Below, in pieces: positions 17,784 through 26,509 of a stretch of 64,000 nt of DNA (its first letter is position 1; every line of letters starts with the position of its first letter). Origin of the DNA: Bradyrhizobium sp. B097 (GTDB lineage: Bacteria; Pseudomonadota; Alphaproteobacteria; Rhizobiales; Xanthobacteraceae); assembly GCF_038957035.1 (NCBI RefSeq), contig NZ_CP152412.1, positions 5,142,501 through 5,206,500 of the forward strand. The letters are read 5' to 3'. The position numbers and the translations under genes are program-made. The notes beneath the pieces are model-generated. The model was not told the DNA's origin. It made no database searches and saw nothing but the letters and a program-made list of their open reading frames with translations.

Positions 17784-17817
17784 TGAACCGCTTTCCACCA
17801 ATTCCTCATGACGACGG

Positions 17818-18516
17818 CTAAGCCGGCGACGCGAATGTGCCCGGACTGTTCGGCGTCGCCTGCCAGTCAGGCGTGCGCACCCCCGTCGCTTCGGCCAGCG
17901 CTCGGCGAACGCCGGCGGCATCATAATCCTTCAAGTATCCGGGTGAGCCGGGCTGCTGGCGCCAGGACTGCTCGATCGTGCCGGCGTCGACCGCATCAAA
18001 TCCGATCTCTTCGACAAGCCGCATGACCGTCGCTTTGGCTTGTGCATCGTCGCCCGCGACCGCCAGCGCGACCCGGCCGACACCTCCGGCAGGCCTGCCC
18101 TTGTTCAGCAGGTGCCCGGCGATGATTGAGTTGAACGCTTTGACAACCGGGCGCCCGAGCTGTCGCTGGACCCAGCCGCTTTCGGTCATTCCCGCCTCGA
18201 CCTGCTCGATGCGGCCATCCCGCTGCCGCGGATAATAGTTGCTTGTGTCGATGACGATCAGGTTGGTGGGCGCATCCGCAAATAGGTCCGACGGGAGTTC
18301 GCCGACGCGTCGCATCGGCACCGCTACCACCACGATCTCACTTCCCCGCACCACCTCCGCAATCGTCGCGGGCCGAGCACCGGTCTCCCGAGCCAGGTCC
18401 GTAAGCGAATCCGGCCCGCGCGAGTTGGCGATGGCGACCTCGTGCCCGGCCTTGCTGAACAGCTCCGTCAGCGCACCGCCGATATTGCCAGATCCGATGA
18501 TCCCGATTTTGGTCAT
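17818..18516 (-). CDS. NAD(P)-binding F420/NADPH oxidoreductase-like protein
   Basis: 232 residues from the ATG at 18516 (MTKIGIIGSGNIGG). The N-terminal Rossmann domain has GIIGSGNIGGAL and a dinucleotide-binding beta-alpha unit, then EIVVVAVPMRRV and VVKAFNSIIAGHL. This is the NADPH-dependent F420 reductase (NpdG-like) fold, but in Proteobacteria without F420 these act on other, unknown substrates. Divergent from a LysR gene with a 113-base gap holding an ATTG-N5-CAAT palindrome, so LysR control is likely. Confidence 0.85.
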   Translation of the reverse strand: MTKIGIIGSGNIGGALTELFSKAGHEVAIANSRGPDSLTDLARETGARPATIAEVVRGSEIVVVAVPMRRVGELPSDLFADAPTNLIVIDTSNYYPRQRDGRIEQVEAGMTESGWVQRQLGRPVVKAFNSIIAGHLLNKGRPAGGVGRVALAVAGDDAQAKATVMRLVEEIGFDAVDAGTIEQSWRQQPGSPGYLKDYDAAGVRRALAEATGVRTPDWQATPNSPGTFASPA

Positions 18517-18566
18517 GACAACGGCCTTTCTAGCATTGGCCCCCAAGGACCAGTCGCAATCTACCT

Positions 18567-18579
18567 ATTGGCTTTCAAT
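18567..18579. promoter_or_regulatory. Candidate LysR-type binding site
   Basis: ATTG-GCTTT-CAAT, a 4-bp palindrome with 5-base spacer in the 113-base gap between the divergent reductase and LysR genes. It is A-N11-T, not the classic T-N11-A, so it is only a candidate. Confidence 0.3.
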
Positions 18580-18629
18580 TCGGGTATAAACAGCGCTCCG
18601 CACAAGGGTGTCACTACCAGGAGTAGGGA

Positions 18630-19517
18630 ATGGATCGCCTCGCCAGCATGGCCGCCTTCGTCAAGGCGGCGGAGGTTGGTTCCTTCGCTGCGGCCGCCAG
18701 CGCTCTGCGCATGTCGCCGCAGATGATCGCCAAGCACGTGACATGGCTGGAAACCCGGCTTGGCGCGCGCCTGCTCAACCGCACGACTCGCCGCCAGAGC
18801 CTGACGGACATCGGCAAGGCGTACTACGACCGCTGCAAGCTGGTGTTGGCGGATGCCGACTGGGCGGATTCCCTCGCCGACGAGGCAAAGGGAGCTCCCC
18901 GCGGGCGCCTGCGGGTCAATGCGCCGTTGTCGTTTGGCGCACAAAGCCTGACGCCGGTCATCGCACGCTACTTGAGGCAGTACCCCGGGGTGGAGGTCGA
19001 TCTTGTGCTCAGCGATCGCTTCGTTGACTTGGTCGAGGAGGAGTTCGAGGCGGTGTTCCGTATCGGCCCGCTCGCGGACTCCAGCTTCATGGCTCGCGAG
19101 CTTGCGCCTTTTCGGCTCGTCGCCTGTGCATCACCCGACTACCTGCGCGAAAGAGGTGTTCCTGCAACGCCGTTCGATCTCGAGGCACACGAGTGCCTGG
19201 CGTATGCGTCGACTTCCGGGCCGATTGCCAATACCTGGCGCTTCGTGCGCGACGAGGAAACCTACACGGTCGAGGTCAAGCATCGCTTGCTGGTGAATGA
19301 CGCCAAGGCGCTCCTCGTCGCCGCCTTGAACGGGTTCGGCATCGCATTCATCGCCGAGGATCTGGCGCGCGAAGGCTTGCGCTCCGGACGTCTCACCAAA
19401 GTGTTGCCTGACTACGAGACGCCGTCACGTCCCATTCACTTGATCTACCATCCCGACCGCCGGCAGACGCCAAAGCTCAAGAGCTTCATTTCCGCCGTGG
19501 TCAGCGAGTTGGGCTAA
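18630..19517 (+). CDS. LysR family transcriptional regulator
   Basis: 295 residues. The N-terminal HTH is typical of the family: MAAFVKAAEVGSFAAAASALRMSPQMIAKHV, with LGARLLNRTTRR as the wing. The effector domain follows with the usual LRVNAPLSFG and GFGIAFIAEDL. This subgroup (with NRTTRR) often controls a divergent reductase or exporter gene. Here the neighbour is the NAD(P)-binding oxidoreductase-like gene at 17818-18516. A REP-like repeat follows 64 bases after the stop. Confidence 0.92.
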   Translation: MDRLASMAAFVKAAEVGSFAAAASALRMSPQMIAKHVTWLETRLGARLLNRTTRRQSLTDIGKAYYDRCKLVLADADWADSLADEAKGAPRGRLRVNAPLSFGAQSLTPVIARYLRQYPGVEVDLVLSDRFVDLVEEEFEAVFRIGPLADSSFMARELAPFRLVACASPDYLRERGVPATPFDLEAHECLAYASTSGPIANTWRFVRDEETYTVEVKHRLLVNDAKALLVAALNGFGIAFIAEDLAREGLRSGRLTKVLPDYETPSRPIHLIYHPDRRQTPKLKSFISAVVSELG

Positions 19518-19581
19518 TATTGCTCCTGCATGTGCGCGTCGGCGACCGCGATAGCTCGTCGGCGGATCACTTATTTTGGAC

Positions 19582-19625
19582 GCGTTTTCTTGACGCGAAC
19601 CGGCTTCCACTTCGCTCGAAAACGC
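19582..19625. repeat. REP-like hairpin, family G
   Basis: GCGTTTTC (19582-19589) and GAAAACGC (19618-19625) enclose a GACGCGAACCGG segment and a cttcgctc turn. Copies are at 30465-30508 and 63148-63193. The last base lies on the stop codon of pit. Confidence 0.85.
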
Positions 19626-20629
19626 TACTTCAGAACCTGCACGACCCAATAGGTCGCGGCTGCGACCGCGGCCGAGGCCGGGATCGTGATCACCCAGGCG
19701 TAGACGATCGAGCTCGCTACGTTCCAGCGCACGGCGGACAGCCGCCGCGCGGCGCCGACGCCGACGATGGCGCCGGTGATGGTGTGGGTGGTCGATACGG
19801 GGACCCCGAGATAGGTCGCGATGAACAGCGTCGCGGCGCCGCCGGTCTCGGCGCAGAATCCCTGCATCGGCGTCAGCTTGGTGATCCGCAACCCCATGGT
19901 GCGCACGATCCGCCAGCCGCCCATCAGGGTGCCCAGCGCCATTGCGCTTTGGCAGGCCAGCACCACCCAGAACGGAATTTCGAACTTGTCGCCGAGATGG
20001 CCCTGCGAGTAGAGCAGCACCGCGATGATGCCCATGGTTTTCTGCGCGTCGTTGCCGCCATGGCCGAGCGAATAGAGCGACGCCGAGGCGAATTGCAGGA
20101 TCCGGAAGGCGCGATCGACCGCGAACGGCGTCGAGCGCACCGAGAGCCAGGACACGATCGCAACCAGCACCAGCGCCAGCAGGAAGCCGACCAGCGGCGA
20201 CAGCACGATCGCGAGCAAGGTCTTGGTGAGCCCGCTCCACACCGCCGCCGAGATGCCCGCCTTCGCCATGCCGGCGCCGACCAGGCCGCCGATCAGCGCA
20301 TGCGAGCTCGACGATGGAATGCCGAGCGCCCAGGTGATCACGTTCCAGACGATCGCGCCGACCAGCGCGGCGAAGATCACGGTGGCGTCCACCACCGACG
20401 GGTCGATGATCCCGGTGCCGATGGTGTTGGCGACGTGCAGGCCGAACACCGCGAAGGCGACGAAGTTGAAGAACGCCGCCCAGAACACCGCATATTGCGG
20501 CCGCAGCACGCGGGTCGAGACGATGGTCGCGATCGAGTTCGCGGCATCGTGCAGGCCGTTCAGGAAGTCGAACAGCAACGCGACCGCGATCAGGATGGTC
20601 AGGACCGGAAGACCCAGCGTGGCGTCCAC
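19625..20629 (-). CDS. pit: Low-affinity inorganic phosphate transporter, Pit family
   Basis: 334 residues from the GTG at 20629; about 10 membrane helices. The duplicated Pit signature is seen as LFDFLNGLHDAANSIAT near the N-terminus and LYSLGHGGNDAQKTMG in the middle, with PVSTTHTITGAIVGVG near the end. Pit moves metal-phosphate with protons. It follows the DUF47 (PhoU-like) gene on the same strand, an orfA-pit pair as in rhizobia, with a Pho box in front of orfA. The frame could extend upstream to 20743, but that part is a repeat. Confidence 0.93.
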   Translation of the reverse strand: MDATLGLPVLTILIAVALLFDFLNGLHDAANSIATIVSTRVLRPQYAVFWAAFFNFVAFAVFGLHVANTIGTGIIDPSVVDATVIFAALVGAIVWNVITWALGIPSSSSHALIGGLVGAGMAKAGISAAVWSGLTKTLLAIVLSPLVGFLLALVLVAIVSWLSVRSTPFAVDRAFRILQFASASLYSLGHGGNDAQKTMGIIAVLLYSQGHLGDKFEIPFWVVLACQSAMALGTLMGGWRIVRTMGLRITKLTPMQGFCAETGGAATLFIATYLGVPVSTTHTITGAIVGVGAARRLSAVRWNVASSIVYAWVITIPASAAVAAATYWVVQVLK

Positions 20630-20659
20630 GTGATGTCCCCGACTTATCGTGTTTTCTTG

Positions 20660-20730
20660 AGCATGATCTCCGCGCAAACGCTTCGCGTTTGTCGCAGGGA
20701 AAACCGCTGCACACTTTTCCGGATCATGCT
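20660..20730. repeat. REP-like hairpin, family A
   Basis: AGCATGATC (20660-20668) with GATCATGCT (20722-20730) as ends, and an inner cgcaaacg/cgtttg hairpin. It is the same family as the second unit at 7319-7392, and its outer end again lies on a stop codon (DUF47 gene, 20730-20732). Confidence 0.87.
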
Positions 20731-21374
20731 CAAACCTGTTCAATCACGATCGAGTTGATCTCGTTGGCGACGTCGTCGAAGCGGTCGGCCACTTTCTCGA
20801 GATGATCGTAGATCTCCGCGCCGACGATGAAGTCCATCGTGTTGGCGTCGCGGTGCTTCAGGAACAATTCCTTGAGCCCGATATCATGGAGATCGTCGAC
20901 CCGCCCCTCGAGCTTAGTCAGCTCCTCGGTGATCTGGGTCAGCATCGAGACGTTCTGTCCGATCGCCTGCAACAGAGGCAGCGCGCGGACGACCAGATTG
21001 GCGCATTCGACGATCAGGGTGCCGATCTCGCGCATCGGCGGCTCGAACTCGCGCACCTCGAACAGCATGACCGCCTTCGCGGTCGCCTGCATCTGGTCGA
21101 CCGCGTCGTCCATCGACGTGATCAGGTTCTTGATGTCGCCGCGGTCGAACGGGGTGATGAAGGTGCGACGAACCGCGGTCAGGACCTCGCGGGTGACGCT
21201 ATCGGCGTCGTTCTCGAACTGATTGACACGCTGGCAGAAGACCGGGGTCTCCTCGCCGCCCTTCAGCATGTCCTGCAGCGCCAACGAGCACTGCACGGAG
21301 GTCTGGGCGTGGCGGGCGAACAAGTCGAAAAATCGCTCTTCCTTGGGCAGAAAGGCGCGAAACCAGCGCAGCAT
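20730..21374 (-). CDS. DUF47 PhoU-like protein (OrfA of orfA-pit)
   Basis: 214 residues, all-helical PhoU-like domain. It opens with MLRWFRAFLPKEERFFDLF and carries the metal-cluster type motifs FENDADSVTREV and FDRGDIKNLITSMDDAVD, then EIYDHLEKVADRFDDVANEI. DUF47 proteins are thought to control the neighbouring Pit transporter. This is the first gene of the pair; pit follows. An 18-base Pho box lies 39-56 bases upstream. In Sinorhizobium, PhoB represses orfA-pit under phosphate limitation, and the same logic is inferred here. Confidence 0.92.
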   Translation of the reverse strand: MLRWFRAFLPKEERFFDLFARHAQTSVQCSLALQDMLKGGEETPVFCQRVNQFENDADSVTREVLTAVRRTFITPFDRGDIKNLITSMDDAVDQMQATAKAVMLFEVREFEPPMREIGTLIVECANLVVRALPLLQAIGQNVSMLTQITEELTKLEGRVDDLHDIGLKELFLKHRDANTMDFIVGAEIYDHLEKVADRFDDVANEINSIVIEQV

Positions 21375-21412
21375 GTCTCAATTCCATCGTTCCGGGACAG
21401 CCCTTTTAGCGA

Positions 21413-21430
21413 CTGTCACAGAACTGTCAT
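21413..21430 (+). promoter_or_regulatory. Pho box (PhoB site)
   Basis: CTGTCAC-AGAA-CTGTCAT, two 7-base repeats with a 4-base spacer. It differs from the ideal CTGTCAT repeat at one base and is 39 bases upstream of the DUF47 start. It reads on the plus strand, opposite to the gene direction, which fits a repressing site better than an activating one. Confidence 0.8.
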
Positions 21431-21517
21431 AGAGCATCTGGCGTGGAAAATACCCGGATCGACCGCCCGAACGGGCGGTCGTCCACCGCTAAGTCGGCAG
21501 CAAATCGGCGCCCTGCC

Positions 21518-22486
21518 CTACAGCGACCGCCGCAGCAGGTGGGCCAGCTCGCCGACCAGGCCGCGCCGAAACAGCAGCACGCAGGCCACGAAGATCACGC
21601 CCTGGATCACCGTCACCCACTGGCCGAAACCGGCGAGATATTGCTGCATGGCGATGATCACGAATGCGCCGACCACCGGGCCGAAGATGGTGCCGAGACC
21701 GCCGACCAGCGTCATCAGCACGATTTCGCCGGACATCGACCAGTGCACGTCGGTGAGCGAGGCGTTCTGCGCCACGAACACCTTCAGCGAGCCGGCGAAG
21801 CCCGCCAGCGTGCCGGACAGGATGTAGGCCAGCATCTTGTACTGGTCGGTCTTGTAGCCGAGCGAGATCGCGCGCGGCTCGTTCTCGCGGATCGACTTCA
21901 GCACCTCGCCGAACGGCGAGTTGATGGTGCGGTAGATCAGGAGGAAGCCGGCAAGGAAGCCGACTAGCACGACGTAGTAGAGCACCGTCGGCTTCGACAG
22001 GTCGAAGATCCCGAACAGGTGCCCCTGCGGGATGCCCTGGATGCCGTCTTCACCATGGGTGAACGGCGCCTGCAGATAGATGAAATAGAGCAGCTGCGAC
22101 AGCGCCAGCGTGATCATCGAGAAGTAGATGCCCTGGCGGCGGATCGAGATGAAGCCGGTGACGAGGCCGAGCAAGGCCGCCGCGGCGGTGCCGGCCACGA
22201 TGCCGAGCTCCGGCGGCAGCCCCCACACCTTCAGCGCATGCGCCGAGACGTAGCCGGCGGTGCCGAGGAACATCGCGTGGCCGAACGACAGCAGGCCGCC
22301 ATAGCCGATCAACAGGTTGAACGCGCAGGCGAGCAGCGCAAAGCACAGCGCCTGCATCACGAAGAAGGGATAGATTCCCGTGAACGGCACCACGGCCAGC
22401 AGCACCGCCATCACGGCGAATACGATCATCTCGTCGCGCATCGCGCGCGGCGTCATCGGAAGTGTATCGTCGGTCAATGCTGACAT
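21518..22486 (-). CDS. livM: Branched-chain amino acid ABC permease LivM
   Basis: 322 residues, about 9-10 membrane helices. The LivM pattern is clear: FNLLIGYGGLLSFGHAMFLG near the N-terminus, RRQGIYFSMITLALSQL, the cytoplasmic coupling loop SIRENEPRAISLGYKTDQYKM, and GGLGTIFGPVVGAF. It forms the membrane pore with LivH (gene 1 base upstream on the same strand). The unit runs LivH, LivM with the binding protein and ATPases ahead of it, all on the minus strand. The product likely takes up branched-chain or related amino acids. Confidence 0.93.
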   Translation of the reverse strand: MSALTDDTLPMTPRAMRDEMIVFAVMAVLLAVVPFTGIYPFFVMQALCFALLACAFNLLIGYGGLLSFGHAMFLGTAGYVSAHALKVWGLPPELGIVAGTAAAALLGLVTGFISIRRQGIYFSMITLALSQLLYFIYLQAPFTHGEDGIQGIPQGHLFGIFDLSKPTVLYYVVLVGFLAGFLLIYRTINSPFGEVLKSIRENEPRAISLGYKTDQYKMLAYILSGTLAGFAGSLKVFVAQNASLTDVHWSMSGEIVLMTLVGGLGTIFGPVVGAFVIIAMQQYLAGFGQWVTVIQGVIFVACVLLFRRGLVGELAHLLRRSL

Positions 22487-22487
22487 A

Positions 22488-23351
22488 TCAGGCCGCCCGT
22501 CCCGTCAGTCCCGTTGGCTTCACCAGCAACACCACCACCATCAGGACAAACACCACGGTGTTGGAGGCCTCGGGATAAAAATACTTGGTCAGTCCCTCGA
22601 TCACGCCGAGCGCGAAGCCGGTGATGATCGAGCCCATGATCGAGCCCATGCCGCCGATCACGACCACCGCGAACACCACGATGATGAGATCGGCGCCCAT
22701 CAGCGGGCGGACCTGGTTGATCGGCGCCGACAGCACGCCGGCGAGCGCGGCGAGACCGACGCCGAGCCCGTAGGTCAGCGTGATCATGCGCGGCACGTTG
22801 ATGCCGAAGGCCCGTACCAGCGTCGGGTTCTCGGTAGCCGCGCGCAAGTAGGCGCCGAGCTGTGTCTTCTCGATCAGGAACCAGGTGGCAAGGCACACCA
22901 CCAGCGAGAAGATCACGACCCAGCCGCGATAGATCGGCAGGAACATGAAGCCGAGATTGACGCCGCCCTTGAGCTGATCCGGGATCGAGTAAGGCAGGCC
23001 CGAGGAGCCGAAATAGTTCTGGAACACGCCCTGCACGATCAGCGCGATGCCGAACGTCAGCAGCAGTCCGTAGAGGTGGTCGAGCCCGGCGAGCCATTGC
23101 AGCATGGTCCGCTCGAGGATCATGCCGAAGATGCCGACGATGACAGGGGCGATCAGCAGCGCCCACCAGTAGTTGATGCCGCCCAGATTGAGCAGGAAAT
23201 ACGCCACGAAGGCGCCCATCATGTAGAGTGCGCCATGCGCGAAATTGATGATGTTGAGCATGCCGAAGATGACGGCGAGCCCCAGACTGAGCAGCGCGTA
23301 GAACGAGCCGTTGATCAGTCCCACCAGAAGCTGTGCGTAGAGAGCCTGCAT
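22488..23351 (-). CDS. livH: Branched-chain amino acid ABC permease LivH
   Basis: 287 residues, about 8 membrane helices. It shows the LivH signature LLVGLINGSFYALLSLGLAVIFG, INFAHGALYMMGAF, the EAA-type loop LRAATENPTLVRAFGIN and GGMGSIMGSIITGF. It pairs with LivM to form the pore of the importer. The gene ends 1 base before livM and starts 64 bases after the binding protein gene, so it belongs to the liv unit. Confidence 0.93.
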   Translation of the reverse strand: MQALYAQLLVGLINGSFYALLSLGLAVIFGMLNIINFAHGALYMMGAFVAYFLLNLGGINYWWALLIAPVIVGIFGMILERTMLQWLAGLDHLYGLLLTFGIALIVQGVFQNYFGSSGLPYSIPDQLKGGVNLGFMFLPIYRGWVVIFSLVVCLATWFLIEKTQLGAYLRAATENPTLVRAFGINVPRMITLTYGLGVGLAALAGVLSAPINQVRPLMGADLIIVVFAVVVIGGMGSIMGSIITGFALGVIEGLTKYFYPEASNTVVFVLMVVVLLVKPTGLTGRAA

Positions 23352-23415
23352 CGAATGAGCTTTCGCTGGATAGATGAAGCCCGCCGGCCACGCCCATGGC
23401 CGGCGGGCATGATCG

Positions 23416-24636
23416 TCACTTCTTCAGGAGCGCACAGGTGCTCTTGTCGAGCGGCGTGAAGGCCTGGTTGCCCGGCACGGTGCCGACCAGCTTGTAGAAG
23501 TCCCACGGACCCTTGGACTCCGAGGGCTTCTTCACTTCGAACAGATAGGCGTCGTGGGTGACGCGGCCGTTGGCCTCGATCTCGCCCTTGCCGAACAGCG
23601 GATCGTCGGTCGGGATGGTCTTCATCTTCGCGACCACCTTGGCGCCGTCATGCGGATTGCCGCCGAGCGCTTCCAGCGCCTTGAAGTAATGTGTGAGGCC
23701 CGCATAGACGCCGGCCTGCACCATGGTCGGGGGAGCGCCGCTCTTCATCTTCTCCGAGAAGCGCTTCGAGAACGCACGGGTCTTGTCGTTGAGGTCCCAG
23801 TAGAACGTCTCGGTGAAGTTGAGGCCCTGCGCGGTCTCGAGCCCGATCGCCTTGACGTCGGTGAGGAACAGCAGCAGCGCGGCGAGCTTCTGGCCGCCCT
23901 TGACGATGCCGAACTCGGCCGCCTGCTTGATCGAGTTGGTGGTGTCGCCGCCGGCATTGGCGAGACCGATGATCTTGGCCTTGGAGGCCTGCGCCTGCAG
24001 CAGGAACGAGGAGAAGTCGGCGGTGTTGAGCGGGTGCTTGACGCCGCCGACCACCTTGCCGCCATTGGCGGTAACGACCGCCGCGGTATCGCGCTCCAGC
24101 GCCGCACCGAAGGCGTAGTCCGCGGTCAGGAAGAACCAAGTGTCCCCGCCCGCCTTCACCAGCGCCTGGCCGGTGGCGTGGGCGAGCATGTAGGTGTCGT
24201 AGGTCCAGTGCACCGTGTTCGGCGAGCACTGCGCGTTGGTCAGGTCCGAGGTCGCGGCGCCCGAATTGATGTAGACGCCGTTCTTCTCCTTCACGATGTT
24301 GTTCACAGCGAGCGCGACGCCGGAATTCGGCACGTCGACGATGGTGTCGACCTTATCGACGTCGAACCACTGGCGGGCGATGGTGGTGCCGATATCGGGC
24401 TTGTTCTGGTGATCGCCGGAGATCAGGTCGATGGTCCAGCCCTTGGCCTTGAGGCCGGAATCCTCAATTGCCATCTGTGCCGCCAGCGTCGAGCCGGGGC
24501 CGGCAAGGTCGGCATAGAGGCCGGACTGATCCGACAACACGCCGATCTTCACTGTCTTGTCGTCAGCGGAGGCGACGCCTGCGACGGAGAGCACCATCGC
24601 GGTGCCAAGCAGAAGCGCTGAAATCGTATTCCTCAT
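23416..24636 (-). CDS. Branched-chain amino acid-type substrate-binding protein
   Basis: 406 residues, full length. Signal peptide 1 to about 24 (VASA-DDK), then a LivJ/LivK-like type I binding fold: KIGVLSDQSGLYADLAGPGS, ISGDHQNKPD, FFLTADYAFGAALERD, and GLANAGGDT. It is periplasmic and feeds the LivHM-LivGF importer encoded around it. It is highly similar along its length to the truncated gene at 1-1025. This type of protein in rhizobia often binds aromatic acids or other ligands, so a branched-chain ligand is not certain. Confidence 0.93.
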   Translation of the reverse strand: MRNTISALLLGTAMVLSVAGVASADDKTVKIGVLSDQSGLYADLAGPGSTLAAQMAIEDSGLKAKGWTIDLISGDHQNKPDIGTTIARQWFDVDKVDTIVDVPNSGVALAVNNIVKEKNGVYINSGAATSDLTNAQCSPNTVHWTYDTYMLAHATGQALVKAGGDTWFFLTADYAFGAALERDTAAVVTANGGKVVGGVKHPLNTADFSSFLLQAQASKAKIIGLANAGGDTTNSIKQAAEFGIVKGGQKLAALLLFLTDVKAIGLETAQGLNFTETFYWDLNDKTRAFSKRFSEKMKSGAPPTMVQAGVYAGLTHYFKALEALGGNPHDGAKVVAKMKTIPTDDPLFGKGEIEANGRVTHDAYLFEVKKPSESKGPWDFYKLVGTVPGNQAFTPLDKSTCALLKK

Positions 24637-24678
24637 GGCGTATTCCCTCAGTTCTTAAATTTTCTGGCTCCGGCGATT

Positions 24679-25422
24679 TCAAACGCCGAGGTAGGTATGC
24701 AGCTTGTCCATGTTGGCCGACAGCTCCGAATTGGCGAAGCCGTCGATCACCTTGCCGTGCTCGACGATGTAGTAGCGGTCGGCAACGGTCGAGGCGAAGC
24801 GGAAATTCTGTTCGACCAACAGGATGGTGAATCCCTCCGACTTCAGGCGCGCAATGGTGTGCCCGATCTGCTGAATGATGACCGGCGCCAACCCTTCGGT
24901 CGGCTCGTCCAGCATCAGGAAGCGCGCGCCGGTGCGCAGGATGCGCGCAATCGCCAGCATCTGCTGCTCGCCGCCCGAGAGCTTGGTGCCCTGGCTGGTG
25001 AGCCGCTCCTTCAGGTTGGGAAACAGCGTGAAGATCTGGTCGAGCGGCAGGCCGCCCGGGCGCACCACCGGCGGCAGCAGCAAATTCTCGCGCACGTCGA
25101 GGCTGGCGAAGATGCCGCGCTCCTCGGGGCAGAACGCGATGCCGAGCCGTGCGATCTTGTCGGAGGTGGCGCGGATGATTTCCTTGTTGTCGAAGCGGAT
25201 CGAGCCCGTGCGCTTGCCGATGACGCCCATCACCGACTTCAGCGTCGTGGTCTTGCCGGCGCCGTTGCGGCCGAGCAGCGTCACCACCTCGCCCGCCCTC
25301 ACGTTGAAATTGATCCCGTGAAGAATATGGGATTCGCCGTACCAGGCCTGCAGATCGCTGACCGTCAGCACCTCGGCGCCGGCCGCAGCCACGGGCCTCT
25401 CCGCCAGTTTTGCCTCAGCCAT
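24679..25422 (-). CDS. livF: ABC transporter ATPase LivF
   Basis: 247 residues, one ABC domain. Walker A GRNGAGKTT, signature LSGGEQQMLAIAR, Walker B FLMLDEPTEGLAP, and a switch His (LLVEQNFRFA). This is the LivF class, which powers the LivHM pore together with LivG. The start overlaps the stop of livG by 8 bases, giving tight coupling. The next gene, the binding protein, starts 42 bases after the stop. Confidence 0.94.
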   Translation of the reverse strand: MAEAKLAERPVAAAGAEVLTVSDLQAWYGESHILHGINFNVRAGEVVTLLGRNGAGKTTTLKSVMGVIGKRTGSIRFDNKEIIRATSDKIARLGIAFCPEERGIFASLDVRENLLLPPVVRPGGLPLDQIFTLFPNLKERLTSQGTKLSGGEQQMLAIARILRTGARFLMLDEPTEGLAPVIIQQIGHTIARLKSEGFTILLVEQNFRFASTVADRYYIVEHGKVIDGFANSELSANMDKLHTYLGV

Positions 25423-26191
25423 GACCCGCTCCCAGATAGGCTTCCTTCACGCGCTCGTCCTTGGAGAGGTCGGCGTAGTTGCCCTCCGCCAGCACCTGCC
25501 CGCGCGTCAGCACGGTGATGATGTCGGAGAGGTTGGCCACCACCGAGAGGTTATGTTCGACCATCAGGATGGTGTATTTGGCGGAGATCCGCTTGATCAG
25601 CGCCGCAATCTTGTCGATGTCCTCGTGGCCCATGCCGGCCATCGGTTCGTCGAGCAGCATCATCTCGGGGTCGAGCGCAAGCGTCGTTGCAATTTCGAGT
25701 GCGCGCTTGCGGCCGTACGGCATCTCGACCGCCGGCGTGTTGGCGAATTCGCTCAAGCCGACGTCGTTCAGCAGTTCATGGGCACGCGGATTGAAGCGGT
25801 CGAGCACGGTCTTCGAGCGCCAGAAATCGAATGACGAACCGTGCTGGCGCTGCAGCGCCACGCGGACGTTTTCCAGCGCCGTCATGTGCGGAAATACCGC
25901 CGAGATCTGGAACGAGCGGACCAGCCCGAGCCGCGCCACGTCGGCCGGCGGCATCGCGGTGATGTCCTGGCCCTTGTAGCGAATCTGCCCGCCCGTCGGC
26001 TTCAGGAATTTGGTCAGCAGATTGAAACAGGTCGTCTTGCCGGCGCCGTTCGGCCCGATCAACGCATGGATACTGCCGCGACGCACCTTCAGCGCAACGT
26101 CGCGAACAGCAAAGAAACCCGCGAATTCCTTGGTCAATCCGCTGGTTTCGAGAATGAACTCATCGGCCAAAAAGATTCCCCCATACGCCAT
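25415..26191 (-). CDS. livG: ABC transporter ATPase LivG
   Basis: 258 residues from the ATG at 26191; an in-frame TTG at 26170 has a better-spaced GGGGGA and may be the true start. Walker A GPNGAGKTTCF, signature in the LivG form PYGRKRALEIA, Walker B MMLLDEPMAGMGHED, and the final VEHNLSVV. It pairs with LivF. First gene of the liv unit, 318 bases from the divergent PAS gene, so the promoter lies in that gap. Confidence 0.93.
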   Translation of the reverse strand: MAYGGIFLADEFILETSGLTKEFAGFFAVRDVALKVRRGSIHALIGPNGAGKTTCFNLLTKFLKPTGGQIRYKGQDITAMPPADVARLGLVRSFQISAVFPHMTALENVRVALQRQHGSSFDFWRSKTVLDRFNPRAHELLNDVGLSEFANTPAVEMPYGRKRALEIATTLALDPEMMLLDEPMAGMGHEDIDKIAALIKRISAKYTILMVEHNLSVVANLSDIITVLTRGQVLAEGNYADLSKDERVKEAYLGAGHG

Positions 26192-26509
26192 CGCCGCGAA
26201 GCCCGTCGCCCGCGTGGCCAGCCTTTTTCGTGTTCGACAGGTTGTCCGTACGTCTTGGAAACCGTCCGGGGGCCTGTCGCCTCCGGGCCGGAATATGCCG
26301 TCATCTGCGGCGGTTACGCAAGGTGGAAAGCTGTGCAGTGCAGTATTCGCACGACCAGTTCCGGTTGATCCTTAGTCGAATGGCCTTCGAGCGCGCTTTG
26401 CGCCTCGGAAAGCCGCCGTTAAGGGTGTTTTGCTCCGGTCTTTCCTTTTCATAGAATATTTCCGCCTCTCGCCGAAGCTCCCGCCATTGTATTCTGGACG
26501 GCCAGAGCC
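26192..26509. other. Intergenic region between liv operon and PAS genes
   Basis: A 318-base gap between divergent units. It must hold the promoter of the liv operon (reading left) and of the PAS genes (reading right), but I see no clear operator, terminator hairpin or small gene. Confidence 0.5.

Noticed and set aside
18567..18579. Firm LysR T-N11-A box
   Set aside because: The palindrome here is A-N11-T and short; listed only as a candidate.
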